Part shown: positions 39,083-48,564 of the stretch, one piece after another
Layout: each line of letters starts with the position of its first letter
Numbering within the stretch: the first letter of the stretch is position 1
NCBI GenBank assembly: GCA_017432305.1
Contig: JAFRJK010000006.1
Coordinates: 1-64,000, forward strand
DNA from: Candidatus Saccharimonadota bacterium
Lineage (GTDB): Bacteria > Patescibacteriota > Saccharimonadia > Saccharimonadales > Saccharimonadaceae
Reading direction: 5' to 3'
Length of the DNA: 64,000 bases
Translations under genes and position numbers: made by a program
Notes under the pieces: generated by a model
Seen by the model: the letters and a program-made list of their open reading frames with translations, nothing else
Told to the model about the DNA's origin: nothing
Database searches by the model: none

Positions 39083-41950
39083 ATGGAAAACGCTATTAAA
39101 ATTAGGGGTGCTAGACAACACAACTTAAAGAATATTGATCTTGATATTCCGAGAGAAAAATTCGTTGTTATAACCGGTCTTTCCGGCTCTGGTAAATCGA
39201 GTCTGGCTTTTGATACAATTTATGCCGAAGGCCAAAGACGCTATGTCGAGAGCCTTTCGTCTTACGCTCGAATGTTCCTCGGCGTGATGGATAAGCCGGA
39301 TGTTGATACAATTACTGGTCTTTCTCCAGCTATCTCGATTGATCAAAAATCCACTTCTAGAAACCCTCGCTCGACCGTCGCAACCGTGACCGAAGTTTAT
39401 GATTATCTCCGTCTTCTTTTTGCTCGCGTCGGCGTTCCACATTGTCCAATTTGTCACCGCGAAGTTTCGAGACGCTCTGTCGAAGACATCGTAAATGAGG
39501 TAATGAAACTCCCGTTAGGTTCGAAATTAATGCTCCTCGCTCCAATCGTCCAACAAAAGAAAGGCGAATTCCAGCACATTTCCGAACAATTCATCCAAAA
39601 AGGTTTTTCGCGTGTTCGCGTCGACGGAATTGTTTATGCACTCGACGAATTTCCAGAGCTCGAAAAACAGGTTAAGCACGACATCGAAATTGTTGTCGAT
39701 CGTTTTGTTTTAAGTCCAGATCTCCTCTCTCGCATTTCCGGTAGTATCGAACAAGCTCTTGATCTCGGCCAAGGTATTATCAAACTATTAAAAATTACCG
39801 ATAATTCCGCTAGTATTGAACAAAAAAATCTCGAAAGTTCCGAAATCTACACTTATTCCCAGCGTTATGCTTGTGAATATCATCCCGACGAGCTTATCCC
39901 AGAGCTCGAGCCACGCCTCTTTTCTTTCAACGCCCCACAAGGTGCTTGTCCAACTTGTACTGGTTTAGGCTCTCGCCTCGAAATTGATCCAGAACTTGTC
40001 TTTAATAAAAATCTCACTATCGCCGAGGGCGGAATCCGTCCATTTAATCGAATTCGCGATGATTCTTGGTGGATGAAACGCTTAAACGCCGTCGCAAATC
40101 GCCATGGTTTTTCGATTCATACTCCAATTAAGGAACTCACTGAAGATGAACGCCACATGATTCTTTATGGTACCGGCGATGAAAAATATCAAGTCCGGAT
40201 TAATGGTTCTGGAAAATTCCAAGAAGGCGCAATTTACGAATCAACCTACGAAGGTGTTATCCCGACCTTGGAACGTCGTCATAAGGAAACTGATTCCGAC
40301 TTTATTCGAAAAGACATTGAGCGTTTTATGCGTGTTAGAGAATGCCAAACTTGTCACGGTGCACGTCTTAAACCAGCCGTTCTCGCCGTCACAATTCATG
40401 GCCTAAATATCGTCGATATGTGCAATCTCGATGTCGATGCCACCCTCGAAGTTCTAAACCAAGATTTAGAGTTTTCTGAATCAGAAGAAATTATCGCAAA
40501 ACCAATTCTAAAAGAAATCAGAGAGCGCGTGAAATTCATGCAAGATGTCGGTCTCGGTTATCTCGAGCTCGGTCGTGCCGCAAATACGCTATCTGGCGGC
40601 GAAGCCCAACGTATTCGCCTCGCTACCCAAATTGGCTCTGGTCTCCAAGGCGTCCTTTACGTCCTCGACGAACCATCAATTGGCCTCCACCAACGTGATA
40701 ATGATAAACTTATCGCAACCTTGAAACATCTCCGCGACTTAAAAAATACCGTGCTCGTTGTCGAGCATGACGAAGATACAATGCGTTCTGCCGACTATAT
40801 TATTGACATCGGACCAAAAGCCGGAAATCTTGGTGGGGAAGTTGTTGCTGTCGGTACTCCGGAAGAAATTATGAAGAATAAAAACTCAATTACCGGGAAA
40901 TATCTTTCCGGCGAACTAAAAATCGAAACTCCGAAGAAGCGTCGCAAAGCTAAGGCTGGGAAAGAATTAATCATAAAAGGCGCACGCGAAAATAATCTTA
41001 AAAATATCGACGTAAAAATTCCGCTTGGCGTTATGACGGTTGTTTCCGGCGTTTCTGGATCCGGTAAATCAACACTCGTTAACGAAATTCTCGCGAACGA
41101 TCTTCTCGCCCGCTATCATCGCGCCCAAACTGTTCCAGGTGAACACGACGAAATTTTAGGAACCGAGAACCTCGATAAATGTATCGTAATCGACCAAAGT
41201 CCAATTGGTCGTACTCCGCGTTCTAACCCTGCAACCTATACCGGCGTCTTTAATCAAATTCGTGAACTTTTCGCTCGTCAACCTGAAGCGGAAATTAGAG
41301 GTTATAAAGCTGGTCGTTTCTCATTTAATGTAAAAGGCGGTCGTTGTGAACATTGTCAAGGCGACGGTGTCAATAAAATCGAAATGCATTTTCTCCCAGA
41401 CGTTTACGTCACTTGTCCAGCTTGTCACGGAAAACGCTATAACCGCGAAGCTCTCGAAATTAAATATAAGGGAAAAACTATTTCTGATGTACTTGACATG
41501 ACGATTGATGAGGCAGTCGAATTCTTTAAAAATATCCCATCGATTGCTCCGAAATTAAAGACAATTAAAGAGGTTGGGCTTGGCTATATCCGTCTTGGTC
41601 AACCAGCTACAACTTTCTCTGGTGGCGAGGCTCAAAGGATTAAACTTGCAACCGAGCTTTCGCGCCGTTCTACTGGTCGCACCCTCTATATTCTTGATGA
41701 GCCGACTACTGGTCTTCATACCGACGATGTAAAACGTCTCCTTGAAATTTTGAATCGTCTTGTTGATGGTGGAAATTCGATGATTATTATCGAACACAAT
41801 CTCCACGTTATAAAATCTGCTGACTGGATTATCGATATGGGTCCAGAAGGCGGCGGAAAAGGTGGAAAGATTATCGCCGAAGGTACTCCAGAAGACATCG
41901 CAAAAAGTGGGAAAACGCCGACAGGGGAATTCTTAAAAACGGTTTTATAA
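39083..41950 (+). CDS. uvrA: Excinuclease ABC subunit A
   Basis: A 955-residue damage-recognition ATPase of nucleotide excision repair. Two ABC modules have Walker A TGLSGSGKSS and SGVSGSGKST and signature LSGGEAQRIRLA / FSGGEAQRIKLA. Zinc fingers are intact: CPICHRE, CPTC..., CQTCHG and CEHCQG/CPACHG. Walker B VLDEPSIGLHQRD and ILDEPTTGLHTDD are present. This contrasts with UvrC at 60758, where metal-binding cysteines are lost. A weak hairpin (GGGG-AGAA-CCCC) follows the stop. Confidence 0.98.
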   Translation: MENAIKIRGARQHNLKNIDLDIPREKFVVITGLSGSGKSSLAFDTIYAEGQRRYVESLSSYARMFLGVMDKPDVDTITGLSPAISIDQKSTSRNPRSTVATVTEVYDYLRLLFARVGVPHCPICHREVSRRSVEDIVNEVMKLPLGSKLMLLAPIVQQKKGEFQHISEQFIQKGFSRVRVDGIVYALDEFPELEKQVKHDIEIVVDRFVLSPDLLSRISGSIEQALDLGQGIIKLLKITDNSASIEQKNLESSEIYTYSQRYACEYHPDELIPELEPRLFSFNAPQGACPTCTGLGSRLEIDPELVFNKNLTIAEGGIRPFNRIRDDSWWMKRLNAVANRHGFSIHTPIKELTEDERHMILYGTGDEKYQVRINGSGKFQEGAIYESTYEGVIPTLERRHKETDSDFIRKDIERFMRVRECQTCHGARLKPAVLAVTIHGLNIVDMCNLDVDATLEVLNQDLEFSESEEIIAKPILKEIRERVKFMQDVGLGYLELGRAANTLSGGEAQRIRLATQIGSGLQGVLYVLDEPSIGLHQRDNDKLIATLKHLRDLKNTVLVVEHDEDTMRSADYIIDIGPKAGNLGGEVVAVGTPEEIMKNKNSITGKYLSGELKIETPKKRRKAKAGKELIIKGARENNLKNIDVKIPLGVMTVVSGVSGSGKSTLVNEILANDLLARYHRAQTVPGEHDEILGTENLDKCIVIDQSPIGRTPRSNPATYTGVFNQIRELFARQPEAEIRGYKAGRFSFNVKGGRCEHCQGDGVNKIEMHFLPDVYVTCPACHGKRYNREALEIKYKGKTISDVLDMTIDEAVEFFKNIPSIAPKLKTIKEVGLGYIRLGQPATTFSGGEAQRIKLATELSRRSTGRTLYILDEPTTGLHTDDVKRLLEILNRLVDGGNSMIIIEHNLHVIKSADWIIDMGPEGGGKGGKIIAEGTPEDIAKSGKTPTGEFLKTVL

Positions 41951-41990
41951 AAACAGGGGAGAACCCCTTGTAAAAAATCGAAAAATAGTG

Positions 41991-41996
41991 TATAAT
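41991..41996 (+). promoter_or_regulatory. -10 box of L25 gene
   Basis: GTGTATAAT, 31 bases before the ATG; AAGGAAAG serves as ribosome site. Confidence 0.55.
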
Positions 41997-42027
41997 TGAT
42001 GACAGTTGTAAAAAATAAGGAAAGTTT

Positions 42028-42741
42028 ATGTCTGAAAATAAGTTAAAGTTACAAGCTCGAACTTTGACCGGCAAGAAAGTTGCGGGCCTCCGCGCTGAAG
42101 GTTTAATCCCTTCGGTTATCTACGGTGAAGGCGAGCCGATTCTAGCTCAAAGCGTTTATAACGAAACTGAAAAAGTTTTACTCGTTGCTGGCTACCACTC
42201 TACTATCGATATCGATATTGATGGTAAAAAGAAAATGGTGATTGTTAAGGATGTTAATCTTGATCCAGTTTCTCGTAAAATCGTTAACATTGAATTCCAA
42301 GCCGTCTCTGCTGACCGCGCGATTGAGGCTACCACCCCTATTACAATTGTTAACTTCGAAACTTCTGACGCTTCGAAAGCACATCTTGCAATTCTCCAAG
42401 TTATGGAAGAAGTTGATGTTAAGGCTAAACCGTCCGATCTTCCGAAAGAGCTCATTGTTGATGCAGGCGCTATGGCGACCCTCGATGATAAGCTAACTAT
42501 CGCGAATATTACTCTTCCGAAAGGTGTTGAATTCGCTGATAAAGAGATGGAAGAAACCCAGACTATCGCGATTTTGACCGACCCTGCTGCTGAGGCTGCG
42601 GCTCGTGAGGCTGAAGAGGCTGCAGCGAAAGAAGCTGAAGCTGTCGAAGCTGCTGACGTCCCAAGCGAAAATGGCTCGAAACCTGAAGAAGCTGAAGGTG
42701 AAGGTAAAACTGAAGAGAAATCTGAAGAAAATAAAGAATAA
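42028..42741 (+). CDS. rplY: 50S ribosomal protein L25/general stress protein Ctc
   Basis: A 237-residue two-domain L25 (TL5/CTC type) that binds 5S rRNA. The N-terminal domain (1-93) begins KLQARTLTGKKVAGLRAEGLIPSVIYG, the family hallmark. The C-terminal TL5 domain (about 98-185) follows with ITIVNFETSDASKA and LPKGVEFADKE. A tail of Ala/Glu/Lys repeats (about 190-237) is typical of long forms. The gene stands alone between uvrA and the divergent hypothetical, ending in a terminator. Confidence 0.93.
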   Translation: MSENKLKLQARTLTGKKVAGLRAEGLIPSVIYGEGEPILAQSVYNETEKVLLVAGYHSTIDIDIDGKKKMVIVKDVNLDPVSRKIVNIEFQAVSADRAIEATTPITIVNFETSDASKAHLAILQVMEEVDVKAKPSDLPKELIVDAGAMATLDDKLTIANITLPKGVEFADKEMEETQTIAILTDPAAEAAAREAEEAAAKEAEAVEAADVPSENGSKPEEAEGEGKTEEKSEENKE

Positions 42742-42764
42742 TAAAAATAATCCGAAAATGAGAA

Positions 42765-42791
42765 AAGCCCTAGGCCTAAGGCCCGGGGCTT
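42765..42791. terminator. Terminator between rplY and the convergent gene
   Basis: AAGCCC-TAGGCC-TAA-GGCC-CGGGGCTT forms an imperfect hairpin usable on both strands; it overlaps the stop of the minus-strand gene. Confidence 0.7.
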
Positions 42792-43494
42792 ATTCTTTGT
42801 AGAACATCAACGCCGTTAATGTTACGGCTCGATCTTCTATGAAACGGATGTAATCTTCAACGTTGAATAGCTTATTTTTCTCGACTTTACTATTTTCAAG
42901 ATACCTTTTGAACTTTTCCTTCCAAGGCTCTTCGACTATAGTATCAAACTCTGGAACAGTCGTCCGACATATTTCATCAGGCAAACTTCTAATAGCTTTT
43001 ACCTTTAACTTCTCACTCGCTAAAAGCGCAGCCGTCGTTTCCGAATAGGCGTGTCGAAGTTCCCGGATAAAATCTTCCGGTGTAAAAAGCTCTCCCGTCG
43101 CAATGTTTCTAATCTTACAATCTTCCGCCCTGAAATCGAACCTCGGGATTATAAAATCGGTTAGAAACGTCATATCGAACCAGAAATGAGAATAAATTCC
43201 CATCTTAATCGACCAATCGGTCGTCGCGCGATTTATCAATCTCTCCGCTGTATTTATATCGGGGAGAAAAACACCTGGCGCCTTCCTTGTTCGATAACGG
43301 AAATGTGAAGAGAATTGGTTTTTCGCCATATCCGGCAAAATTCCAGTTAATATAAATCTCTCACGATTCAGAAGTTGTTTAAATTCCGAACCAAGTCGAA
43401 TATCCCCGTTCTTAAGGATTTTTGATGTTGGTCGAATCGATAAGCTATGATAGATTAATCCGTTAAAGTATAAATGTTCAATCATACCAGCCAT
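42790..43494 (-). CDS. Hypothetical soluble protein, possible zinc-phospholipase-like
   Basis: A 234-residue protein of no confirmed family. It has histidines in positions that recall zinc-dependent phospholipase C-like proteins (GILPD; HFRYRTRK; MGIYSHFWFDMTF), but the match is weak. The rest is charged and helical. ATG 43494 is supported by AAGGGGGTG before it; the longer frame adds 11 residues without support. It converges with rplY and shares a divergent promoter region with glyS. No neighbour hints at its role. Confidence 0.6.
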   Translation of the reverse strand: MAGMIEHLYFNGLIYHSLSIRPTSKILKNGDIRLGSEFKQLLNRERFILTGILPDMAKNQFSSHFRYRTRKAPGVFLPDINTAERLINRATTDWSIKMGIYSHFWFDMTFLTDFIIPRFDFRAEDCKIRNIATGELFTPEDFIRELRHAYSETTAALLASEKLKVKAIRSLPDEICRTTVPEFDTIVEEPWKEKFKRYLENSKVEKNKLFNVEDYIRFIEDRAVTLTALMFYKE

Positions 43495-43611
43495 TTCATC
43501 ACCCCCTTGATATGTACTAGTACTCACTCATATTATAACACAATCTCCTTAAAAATCAAGTTAGACCCATTTTTTAAAGCATTAGAATTATTTTTTAACC
43601 TAAAAACGTGG

Positions 43612-43617
43612 TATAAT
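43612..43617 (+). promoter_or_regulatory. -10 box of glyS
   Basis: GTGGTATAAT, 24 bases before the ATG; TAGGAG stands between as ribosome site. Confidence 0.6.
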
Positions 43618-43641
43618 AAAAGGGAATTTAGGAGATTTTTT

Positions 43642-45006
43642 ATGGCGACAAAGCTTGAAGATATTGTGAGTTTATGTAAGAGGCGGGGATTCATTTTTCC
43701 GGGCTCCGACGTTTATGGCGGGATGGCCGGAACTTGGGACTTTGGACCGCTTGGCGTTGCTTTAAAAAAGAAAATCGAAAACGAGTGGTGGGATTTCTTC
43801 GTTGAAAAACGCGAAGACATCTTTGGTGTCGACGCGGCAATTTTAATGAACCCACGAACTTGGATTGCCTCTGGTCACACCGCGACTTTTGCTGATCCGC
43901 TTGTTGAATGTAAAGAATGTAAATCTCGCTTTCGTGCTGATAAAATCGCCGAAGGAATCTCCGAATCTGTCACTACTGAAGAATTTTTAGAAACCCATAC
44001 AAAATGTCCAGTTTGCGGAAAAGAAAATTGGGGGCCAATCCGTAAATTTAATATGATGTTCTCGACACACGTTGGTGCTGTTCTTCCGGAAGACGTAAAT
44101 GGCGACGAAGAATCGAAAGCTCTTGCCGAAAAATCAGTTGCCTATCTTCGTCCTGAAACCGCGCAAGGGATTTTCACGAATTATAAAAACGTTGTAGATA
44201 CAATTTATCCAGATCTTCCGTTCGGTCTCGCACAACAAGGGAAAGCTTTCCGAAACGAAATTTCTCCGCGTGACTTTATTCTTCGCGATCGTGAATGTTC
44301 CCAAATGGAAATCGAATATTTTGTTCGTCCAGATGCTTGGGAAGAGGATTTTGAGAAAATGCGAAAACTTCAACACGAATTTCTCGAAGACGTTGTAAAG
44401 CTCCCGACTAAGAATATTCACGAACTTGAAGTTCCAGCCGAGGATCGCGCTCATTATTCTAAACGCACAATTGACTTTATGTTTGATTATCCAAACGGCG
44501 AAGAAGAACTAATGGGGCTAGCCTATAGGACCGATTTTGATCTTTCTAACATCCAACGCGAATCTGGAAAATCGATGGAATATCGTGATAAAAATACTGG
44601 CGAAACTTTCGTCCCACACGTGATTGAGCCATCGATTGGCGTTGAGCGACTTTTCCTCGCAATTCTCTCGACTGCCTACACCGAAGAAGAAAAAGATGGA
44701 AAAACTCGTATCCTATTGAAGTTTCCAGAAAATCTTGCGCCATATAAATTCTGCGTTTCGCCACTTCTAAAAAATAAACCAGAACTCGTCAAGAAAGCGA
44801 AAGAAGTTTATAACTTGCTACGCGAGAAATATAAGAACGTCACTTGGGATGATTCTGGAAATATCGGAAAACGTTATATGAAACAAGATGAAATCGGAAC
44901 TCCGAAATGTGTCGTAATCGATTTTGATACACTTGAAGATGAAACCGTCACAATTCGTGATCGTGATACAACCGACCAAATTCGTGTAAGAATTGAGGAA
45001 CTCTAA
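43642..45006 (+). CDS. glyS: Glycyl-tRNA synthetase, dimeric alpha2 type
   Basis: A 454-residue class II enzyme. Motif 1 is GTWDFGPLGVALKKKI. The cysteines CKECKSRF and CPVCGKENWG mark an inserted zinc ribbon. Class II motif 2 is FRNEISPRDFILRDRECSQMEIEYF, motif 3 is HVIEPSIGVERLFLAIL. It charges tRNA-Gly (one is encoded at 53258). The start 43642 has TAGGAG; a longer frame from 43474 crosses the promoter and is not used. It overlaps nothing but is directly followed by the ABC transporter, with no gap. Confidence 0.95.
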   Translation: MATKLEDIVSLCKRRGFIFPGSDVYGGMAGTWDFGPLGVALKKKIENEWWDFFVEKREDIFGVDAAILMNPRTWIASGHTATFADPLVECKECKSRFRADKIAEGISESVTTEEFLETHTKCPVCGKENWGPIRKFNMMFSTHVGAVLPEDVNGDEESKALAEKSVAYLRPETAQGIFTNYKNVVDTIYPDLPFGLAQQGKAFRNEISPRDFILRDRECSQMEIEYFVRPDAWEEDFEKMRKLQHEFLEDVVKLPTKNIHELEVPAEDRAHYSKRTIDFMFDYPNGEEELMGLAYRTDFDLSNIQRESGKSMEYRDKNTGETFVPHVIEPSIGVERLFLAILSTAYTEEEKDGKTRILLKFPENLAPYKFCVSPLLKNKPELVKKAKEVYNLLREKYKNVTWDDSGNIGKRYMKQDEIGTPKCVVIDFDTLEDETVTIRDRDTTDQIRVRIEEL

Positions 45007-45948
45007 ATGGCTGAAAAAGTTATCGAAGTAAAAAAATTAACGAAAAAATATAAAGAGTTAACCGCTGTTGACCATCTATCGTTTGATGTAGAAAAGGGCG
45101 AAATTCTCGGCCTTCTCGGACCGAACGGTTCTGGTAAATCGACAACAATAAACAGCATTCTCTCGCTTTTAACTTTCGACGAAGGCGACATTAAAATCTT
45201 TGGCGAAGAAATGACGCCGGACGCGCTTGAAATTAAGCGTAGAATTGGCGTCGTTTTCCAAGATGTCGCAGTTTTTGAAGAACTTACTGTCTGGGAAAAT
45301 GTGAATTATTTCTGTAGTCTTTATATTTCTGATAAAGCAACTTGTGAAAAATATACCGAAGAAGCGATTAAGCTCGTCGGCCTCGGTGATTTTAAAAAGT
45401 TTCTACCGAAAAAACTTTCTGGCGGTCTTTTGCGCCGATTAAATATTGCTTGTGGAATTGCGCATAAACCGAAACTAATTTTTCTTGACGAGCCAACCGT
45501 TGCAGTTGACCCGCAATCTCGAAACAACATTCTTGAGGGAATTAAAAAACTTCGTGATAACGGCGCAACTATCGTTTATACAACACATTATATGGAAGAG
45601 GTCGAAATCCTTTGTGACCGCGTAATCATTCTTGACCACGGAAAAATTGTTGCTTCCGGCACGAACGACTCTCTAAAAGACCTCGCAAAAATTAAAGAGA
45701 AGATTACTGTCGAAACTCGCGGAATTTCGAAAAAATTCCAAGATGAAATTAAGAAATTAAAAGATGTCGTTAGTGTTAAAAGTGGTAGGGACACTTTAGT
45801 GGTGAATTATTCTGACACAAGAAAAAATCTTGCCGAACTCGTTAATCTTCTTGAGAAAAATAAAATTAAATACGAAAAAATTTATTCTGAACGTCCAACC
45901 TTAAATGATGTCTTCCTCGAATTAACCGGTAAGGATCTTCGTGACTAA
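45007..45948 (+). CDS. ABC transporter ATP-binding protein
   Basis: A 313-residue ATPase of the DrrA/CcmA type that powers an exporter. Walker A GPNGSGKST (about 39-47), Q-loop VVFQDVAV, signature LSGG followed by LLRRLNIACG (variant of LSGGxxxR), Walker B LIFLDEPTVAVD and H-loop TTHYMEE are all present. The C-terminal 80 residues form the regulatory domain seen in antibiotic and lipid exporters. Directly continuous with glyS and overlapped by the first permease by one base, so ATPase and two permeases are one operon. Confidence 0.93.
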   Translation: MAEKVIEVKKLTKKYKELTAVDHLSFDVEKGEILGLLGPNGSGKSTTINSILSLLTFDEGDIKIFGEEMTPDALEIKRRIGVVFQDVAVFEELTVWENVNYFCSLYISDKATCEKYTEEAIKLVGLGDFKKFLPKKLSGGLLRRLNIACGIAHKPKLIFLDEPTVAVDPQSRNNILEGIKKLRDNGATIVYTTHYMEEVEILCDRVIILDHGKIVASGTNDSLKDLAKIKEKITVETRGISKKFQDEIKKLKDVVSVKSGRDTLVVNYSDTRKNLAELVNLLEKNKIKYEKIYSERPTLNDVFLELTGKDLRD

Positions 45949-47018
45949 TGAAAAGACTATTTTATAATTTAAAAATAACGTTTAAAAATAAGGAATTGAT
46001 TTTTTGGACGTTTGCTTTCCCGATTATTCTAATCACGCTTTTTTACGCAGCATTCTCGAATATCACGGCCGCCGATAACTATACCGCTCCGAAAATAGTG
46101 GCGATTGAAAATGAAAATAGTAAGCTTCTACCGGTCTATAAACAAATTTTTGAAAAAGTCGATGCGCTCGATGTGTCTTTTGAAAATAATTTCGACGAAA
46201 CAAAACAGAAACTCGAAAAAGAAGATATTATCGGGATTATCACGTTTGAAGATGATATGAGTTTTCCGAAGCTTATAATCGAAAAAAATGGTACTAGCCA
46301 AACTATCGTCCAAAATATTATGACCGAAATTGAGCTTTCCATTCGTTCTGGCAAACAATTTGATGAAGTGAAAATTAAAAATACTTATGAGCGCAACCAG
46401 GAAATGGCGATGATTGAATATTTTTCGCTTCTCGCGATGGCTTGTCTTTATGGCGCAATGATCGGGACAAAATCGCTCGACAAGAGCCTTGCAAATATGA
46501 CTGCGAGTGGAAAGCGGATTGCTGTTTCTGCAATATCAAAAGCGAAGATCGTTCTAGTTTCGCTCGTAACGAGTTACATCACGCAACTAATTGGACTAGC
46601 GCTTCTATTCTTACATATATTATTTATCTTAAAGATTGATTTTGGGCCGGAGCTCCCGGGTGTAATCGGTTTAACGGCTGTCGGCGCACTTGCCGGCTTA
46701 GCTCTTGGAACATTTGTTTCGGCGGCCTTTAGAGTAAAAGAAGATACAAAAGACGGAATTACGACTGGGTTTACAATGCTCTGCTGTTTCTTCTCCGGAA
46801 TGATGGGTCCATCTATGAAATTCGTTATCGATTCTGCAGTTCCGTTTCTAAATAAAATCAATCCCGCTGCACTCCTCACGGATGGTTATTATTCTTTGAC
46901 GAATTTTGGTGCAGGCGAAAGATTCTGGACGGACGTTATTTTACTTTTGGTTTTCTCTGGCGTTATTAGCATAATTTCGGTTAAGATTTTAAGGAGACAG
47001 AAATATGACAACCTTTAA
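45948..47018 (+). CDS. ABC-2 type permease, first subunit
   Basis: A 356-residue membrane protein. One N-terminal helix, a large extracytoplasmic loop (about 40-160, with PKIVAIENENSKLLPVY) and five or six further helices from 165 on give the ABC-2 permease layout. The conserved region around GEGxxR-like PAALLTDGYYSL near the end fits the family. It overlaps the ATPase stop by one base and the next gene start by 14 bases. Substrate unknown; with the ATPase it probably exports a lipid, drug or peptide. Confidence 0.85.
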   Translation: MKRLFYNLKITFKNKELIFWTFAFPIILITLFYAAFSNITAADNYTAPKIVAIENENSKLLPVYKQIFEKVDALDVSFENNFDETKQKLEKEDIIGIITFEDDMSFPKLIIEKNGTSQTIVQNIMTEIELSIRSGKQFDEVKIKNTYERNQEMAMIEYFSLLAMACLYGAMIGTKSLDKSLANMTASGKRIAVSAISKAKIVLVSLVTSYITQLIGLALLFLHILFILKIDFGPELPGVIGLTAVGALAGLALGTFVSAAFRVKEDTKDGITTGFTMLCCFFSGMMGPSMKFVIDSAVPFLNKINPAALLTDGYYSLTNFGAGERFWTDVILLLVFSGVISIISVKILRRQKYDNL

Positions 47019-48147
47019 AACATACCTTAGAATCGTCCAAAAAAATATTTGGATTATCATCATGTACACCGTGATGTTAGTCCTCTTTAGTGCTGTGAAT
47101 AGCTCGACTGGAAGAGGTCAAATGGACTTTGCGGCAACAAAACCGTCTACTGCTGTTTATGATTATGATGGCTCAAACCTATCGAATGCCTTAGCTGATT
47201 ATGTAAAAGAGCATACAGAAACTAAAGAGATTCCTAAAGATGGCGACACACTTTCCGACGCGCTTTATTATAGCGACGTAGATTATGTAATTTATATTGA
47301 AAAAGGTTTTGGCGAGAAAATTGCCAAAGGCGAAGATTCCGAAATCGAAGTAAAATCGAATAATAGCTATGGTTCATATCTTTCGGAAACAATCGTCTCG
47401 CGTTTCGTAAAAGTCGCGAAAAGTTTTGCCCCAATGTCGGAAACGGAAATTGCATCAAAAACGAGTGCCCTTCTTAAAAATGAAACAAAGGTTGAGCTTA
47501 ATACAAAACTTGATACGAGCGGGCTTTCAACTGCGGAATTTTACTATAATTTCATGAATTACTCAATTCTGGCCGGTCTCGTTTTCGCAATTTCTTACGC
47601 AACAATCGGCTTCCGCCGCAGAATGGTAAAAAAGCGCTTGAATGTTTCATCGACGAGTTATAGAAAAATCAACCGCGATTTAATGATTTGTAACTCTATC
47701 CTCGCAATAGCTATGCTTACTATCTATACGATTCTTGGGCTATTCGTTATCGGGCCGAGTGTAATTTTCTCAACAAACGGGCTATTAATGGTCTTAAATT
47801 CGATTATCTTAACGATTTTTGCAGTTTCGTTTGCCTTCTTACTGACGAATTTAGTCGAGAAAAATAACGCACTCCTCGCAATTATCAATATCGTCTCGAT
47901 TGGCTCGAGCTTTATTTGTGGAGTCTTTGTACCGATGGAATGGGTGCCAGATTTTGTCGTTTCGCTCGCCCATTTTCTCCCGAGTTTCTATTATATTGAT
48001 AATAACCGCATTTTCGCGACACTCGAGAAATTTGATGGTGAACATCTAGGGCCAGTCTTATTTAACTTCAGTATAATTATTGGAGCAACAATTCTTCTTA
48101 TTATCATAAATAGCATTGTTTCGAGGAAAAAGGGAAACGAAAAATAA
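47005..48147 (+). CDS. ABC-2 type permease, second subunit
   Basis: A 380-residue paralog of the first permease with the same layout: helix (about 12-32), extracytoplasmic domain, then six helices. FLPSFYYIDNNR in the C-terminal part corresponds to the first permease's NPAALLTDGYYS. AAGGAGA stands before the ATG within the upstream gene. Two different permease subunits suggest a heterodimer. The frame of cassette 8 runs into its last codons from the opposite strand. Confidence 0.85.
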   Translation: MTTFKTYLRIVQKNIWIIIMYTVMLVLFSAVNSSTGRGQMDFAATKPSTAVYDYDGSNLSNALADYVKEHTETKEIPKDGDTLSDALYYSDVDYVIYIEKGFGEKIAKGEDSEIEVKSNNSYGSYLSETIVSRFVKVAKSFAPMSETEIASKTSALLKNETKVELNTKLDTSGLSTAEFYYNFMNYSILAGLVFAISYATIGFRRRMVKKRLNVSSTSYRKINRDLMICNSILAIAMLTIYTILGLFVIGPSVIFSTNGLLMVLNSIILTIFAVSFAFLLTNLVEKNNALLAIINIVSIGSSFICGVFVPMEWVPDFVVSLAHFLPSFYYIDNNRIFATLEKFDGEHLGPVLFNFSIIIGATILLIIINSIVSRKKGNEK

Positions 48148-48149
48148 AA

Positions 48150-48380
48150 ATTTTGAAAAACGCTACGCAACGGATAGTATACCCACGTCCACGCATGTTG
48201 CCTGCCTCCGGGTAGAAGTGAGCGGTAGAAACTTCAAGATGCCCATCAATATTGACGGTATAACGTACATCGGATGAAGCAGCATAAGAGGTGCTCAATC
48301 TTAACGCTTCCATACGACGCCAAATCCCCGCCTCCGTATTAAAATAACCCCCACCCCTCCAAAAATCCAACAGTGAACTA
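48150..48380 (-). pseudogene. Isolated silent FISUMP-like cassette 8
   Basis: Reading leftward from the 16-mer (48350-48365): LLDFWRGGGYFNTEAG, a middle with WRRMEALRLSTSYAASSDVRYTV, and NMRGRGYTIRCVA near 48163, after which the frame continues into the ABC permease gene. No start codon with a ribosome site is present. It lies between the permease and the promoter of tRNA-Phe, a position like that of cassette 7 next to tRNA-Val. Confidence 0.7.
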
Positions 48381-48440
48381 TTAAGGTTGATTCTAGAGAG
48401 ATTTATGCTATAATGTAATAAGTATAGAGCGTATTTTTAT

Positions 48441-48516
48441 GGCTCTGTAGCTCAGCTGGTAGAGCAGAGGCCTGAAGAGCCTTGTGTCACTGGTTCAAGT
48501 CCAGTCGGAGCCACCA
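48441..48516 (+). tRNA. tRNA-Phe (anticodon GAA), CCA encoded
   Basis: Acceptor GGCTCTG/CGGAGCC, D-loop AGCTGGTA, anticodon loop CTGAAGA, T-loop TTCAAGT, encoded CCA. TTATGCTATAAT lies about 24 bp upstream. A terminator AATCACC-TTT-GGTGATT-TTTTT follows at 48528-48550. Confidence 0.95.
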
Positions 48517-48527
48517 TAAAATCGAAA

Positions 48528-48550
48528 AATCACCTTTGGTGATTTTTTTA
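48528..48550 (+). terminator. Terminator of tRNA-Phe
   Basis: AATCACC-TTT-GGTGATT followed by TTTTT. Confidence 0.8.
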
Positions 48551-48564
48551 TGTAAACCTAGCTT

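Noticed and set aside
43474-43641. Longer N-terminus for glycyl-tRNA synthetase
   Set aside because: It overlaps the promoter and the divergent gene, while a good ribosome site and the family's usual start stand at 43642.
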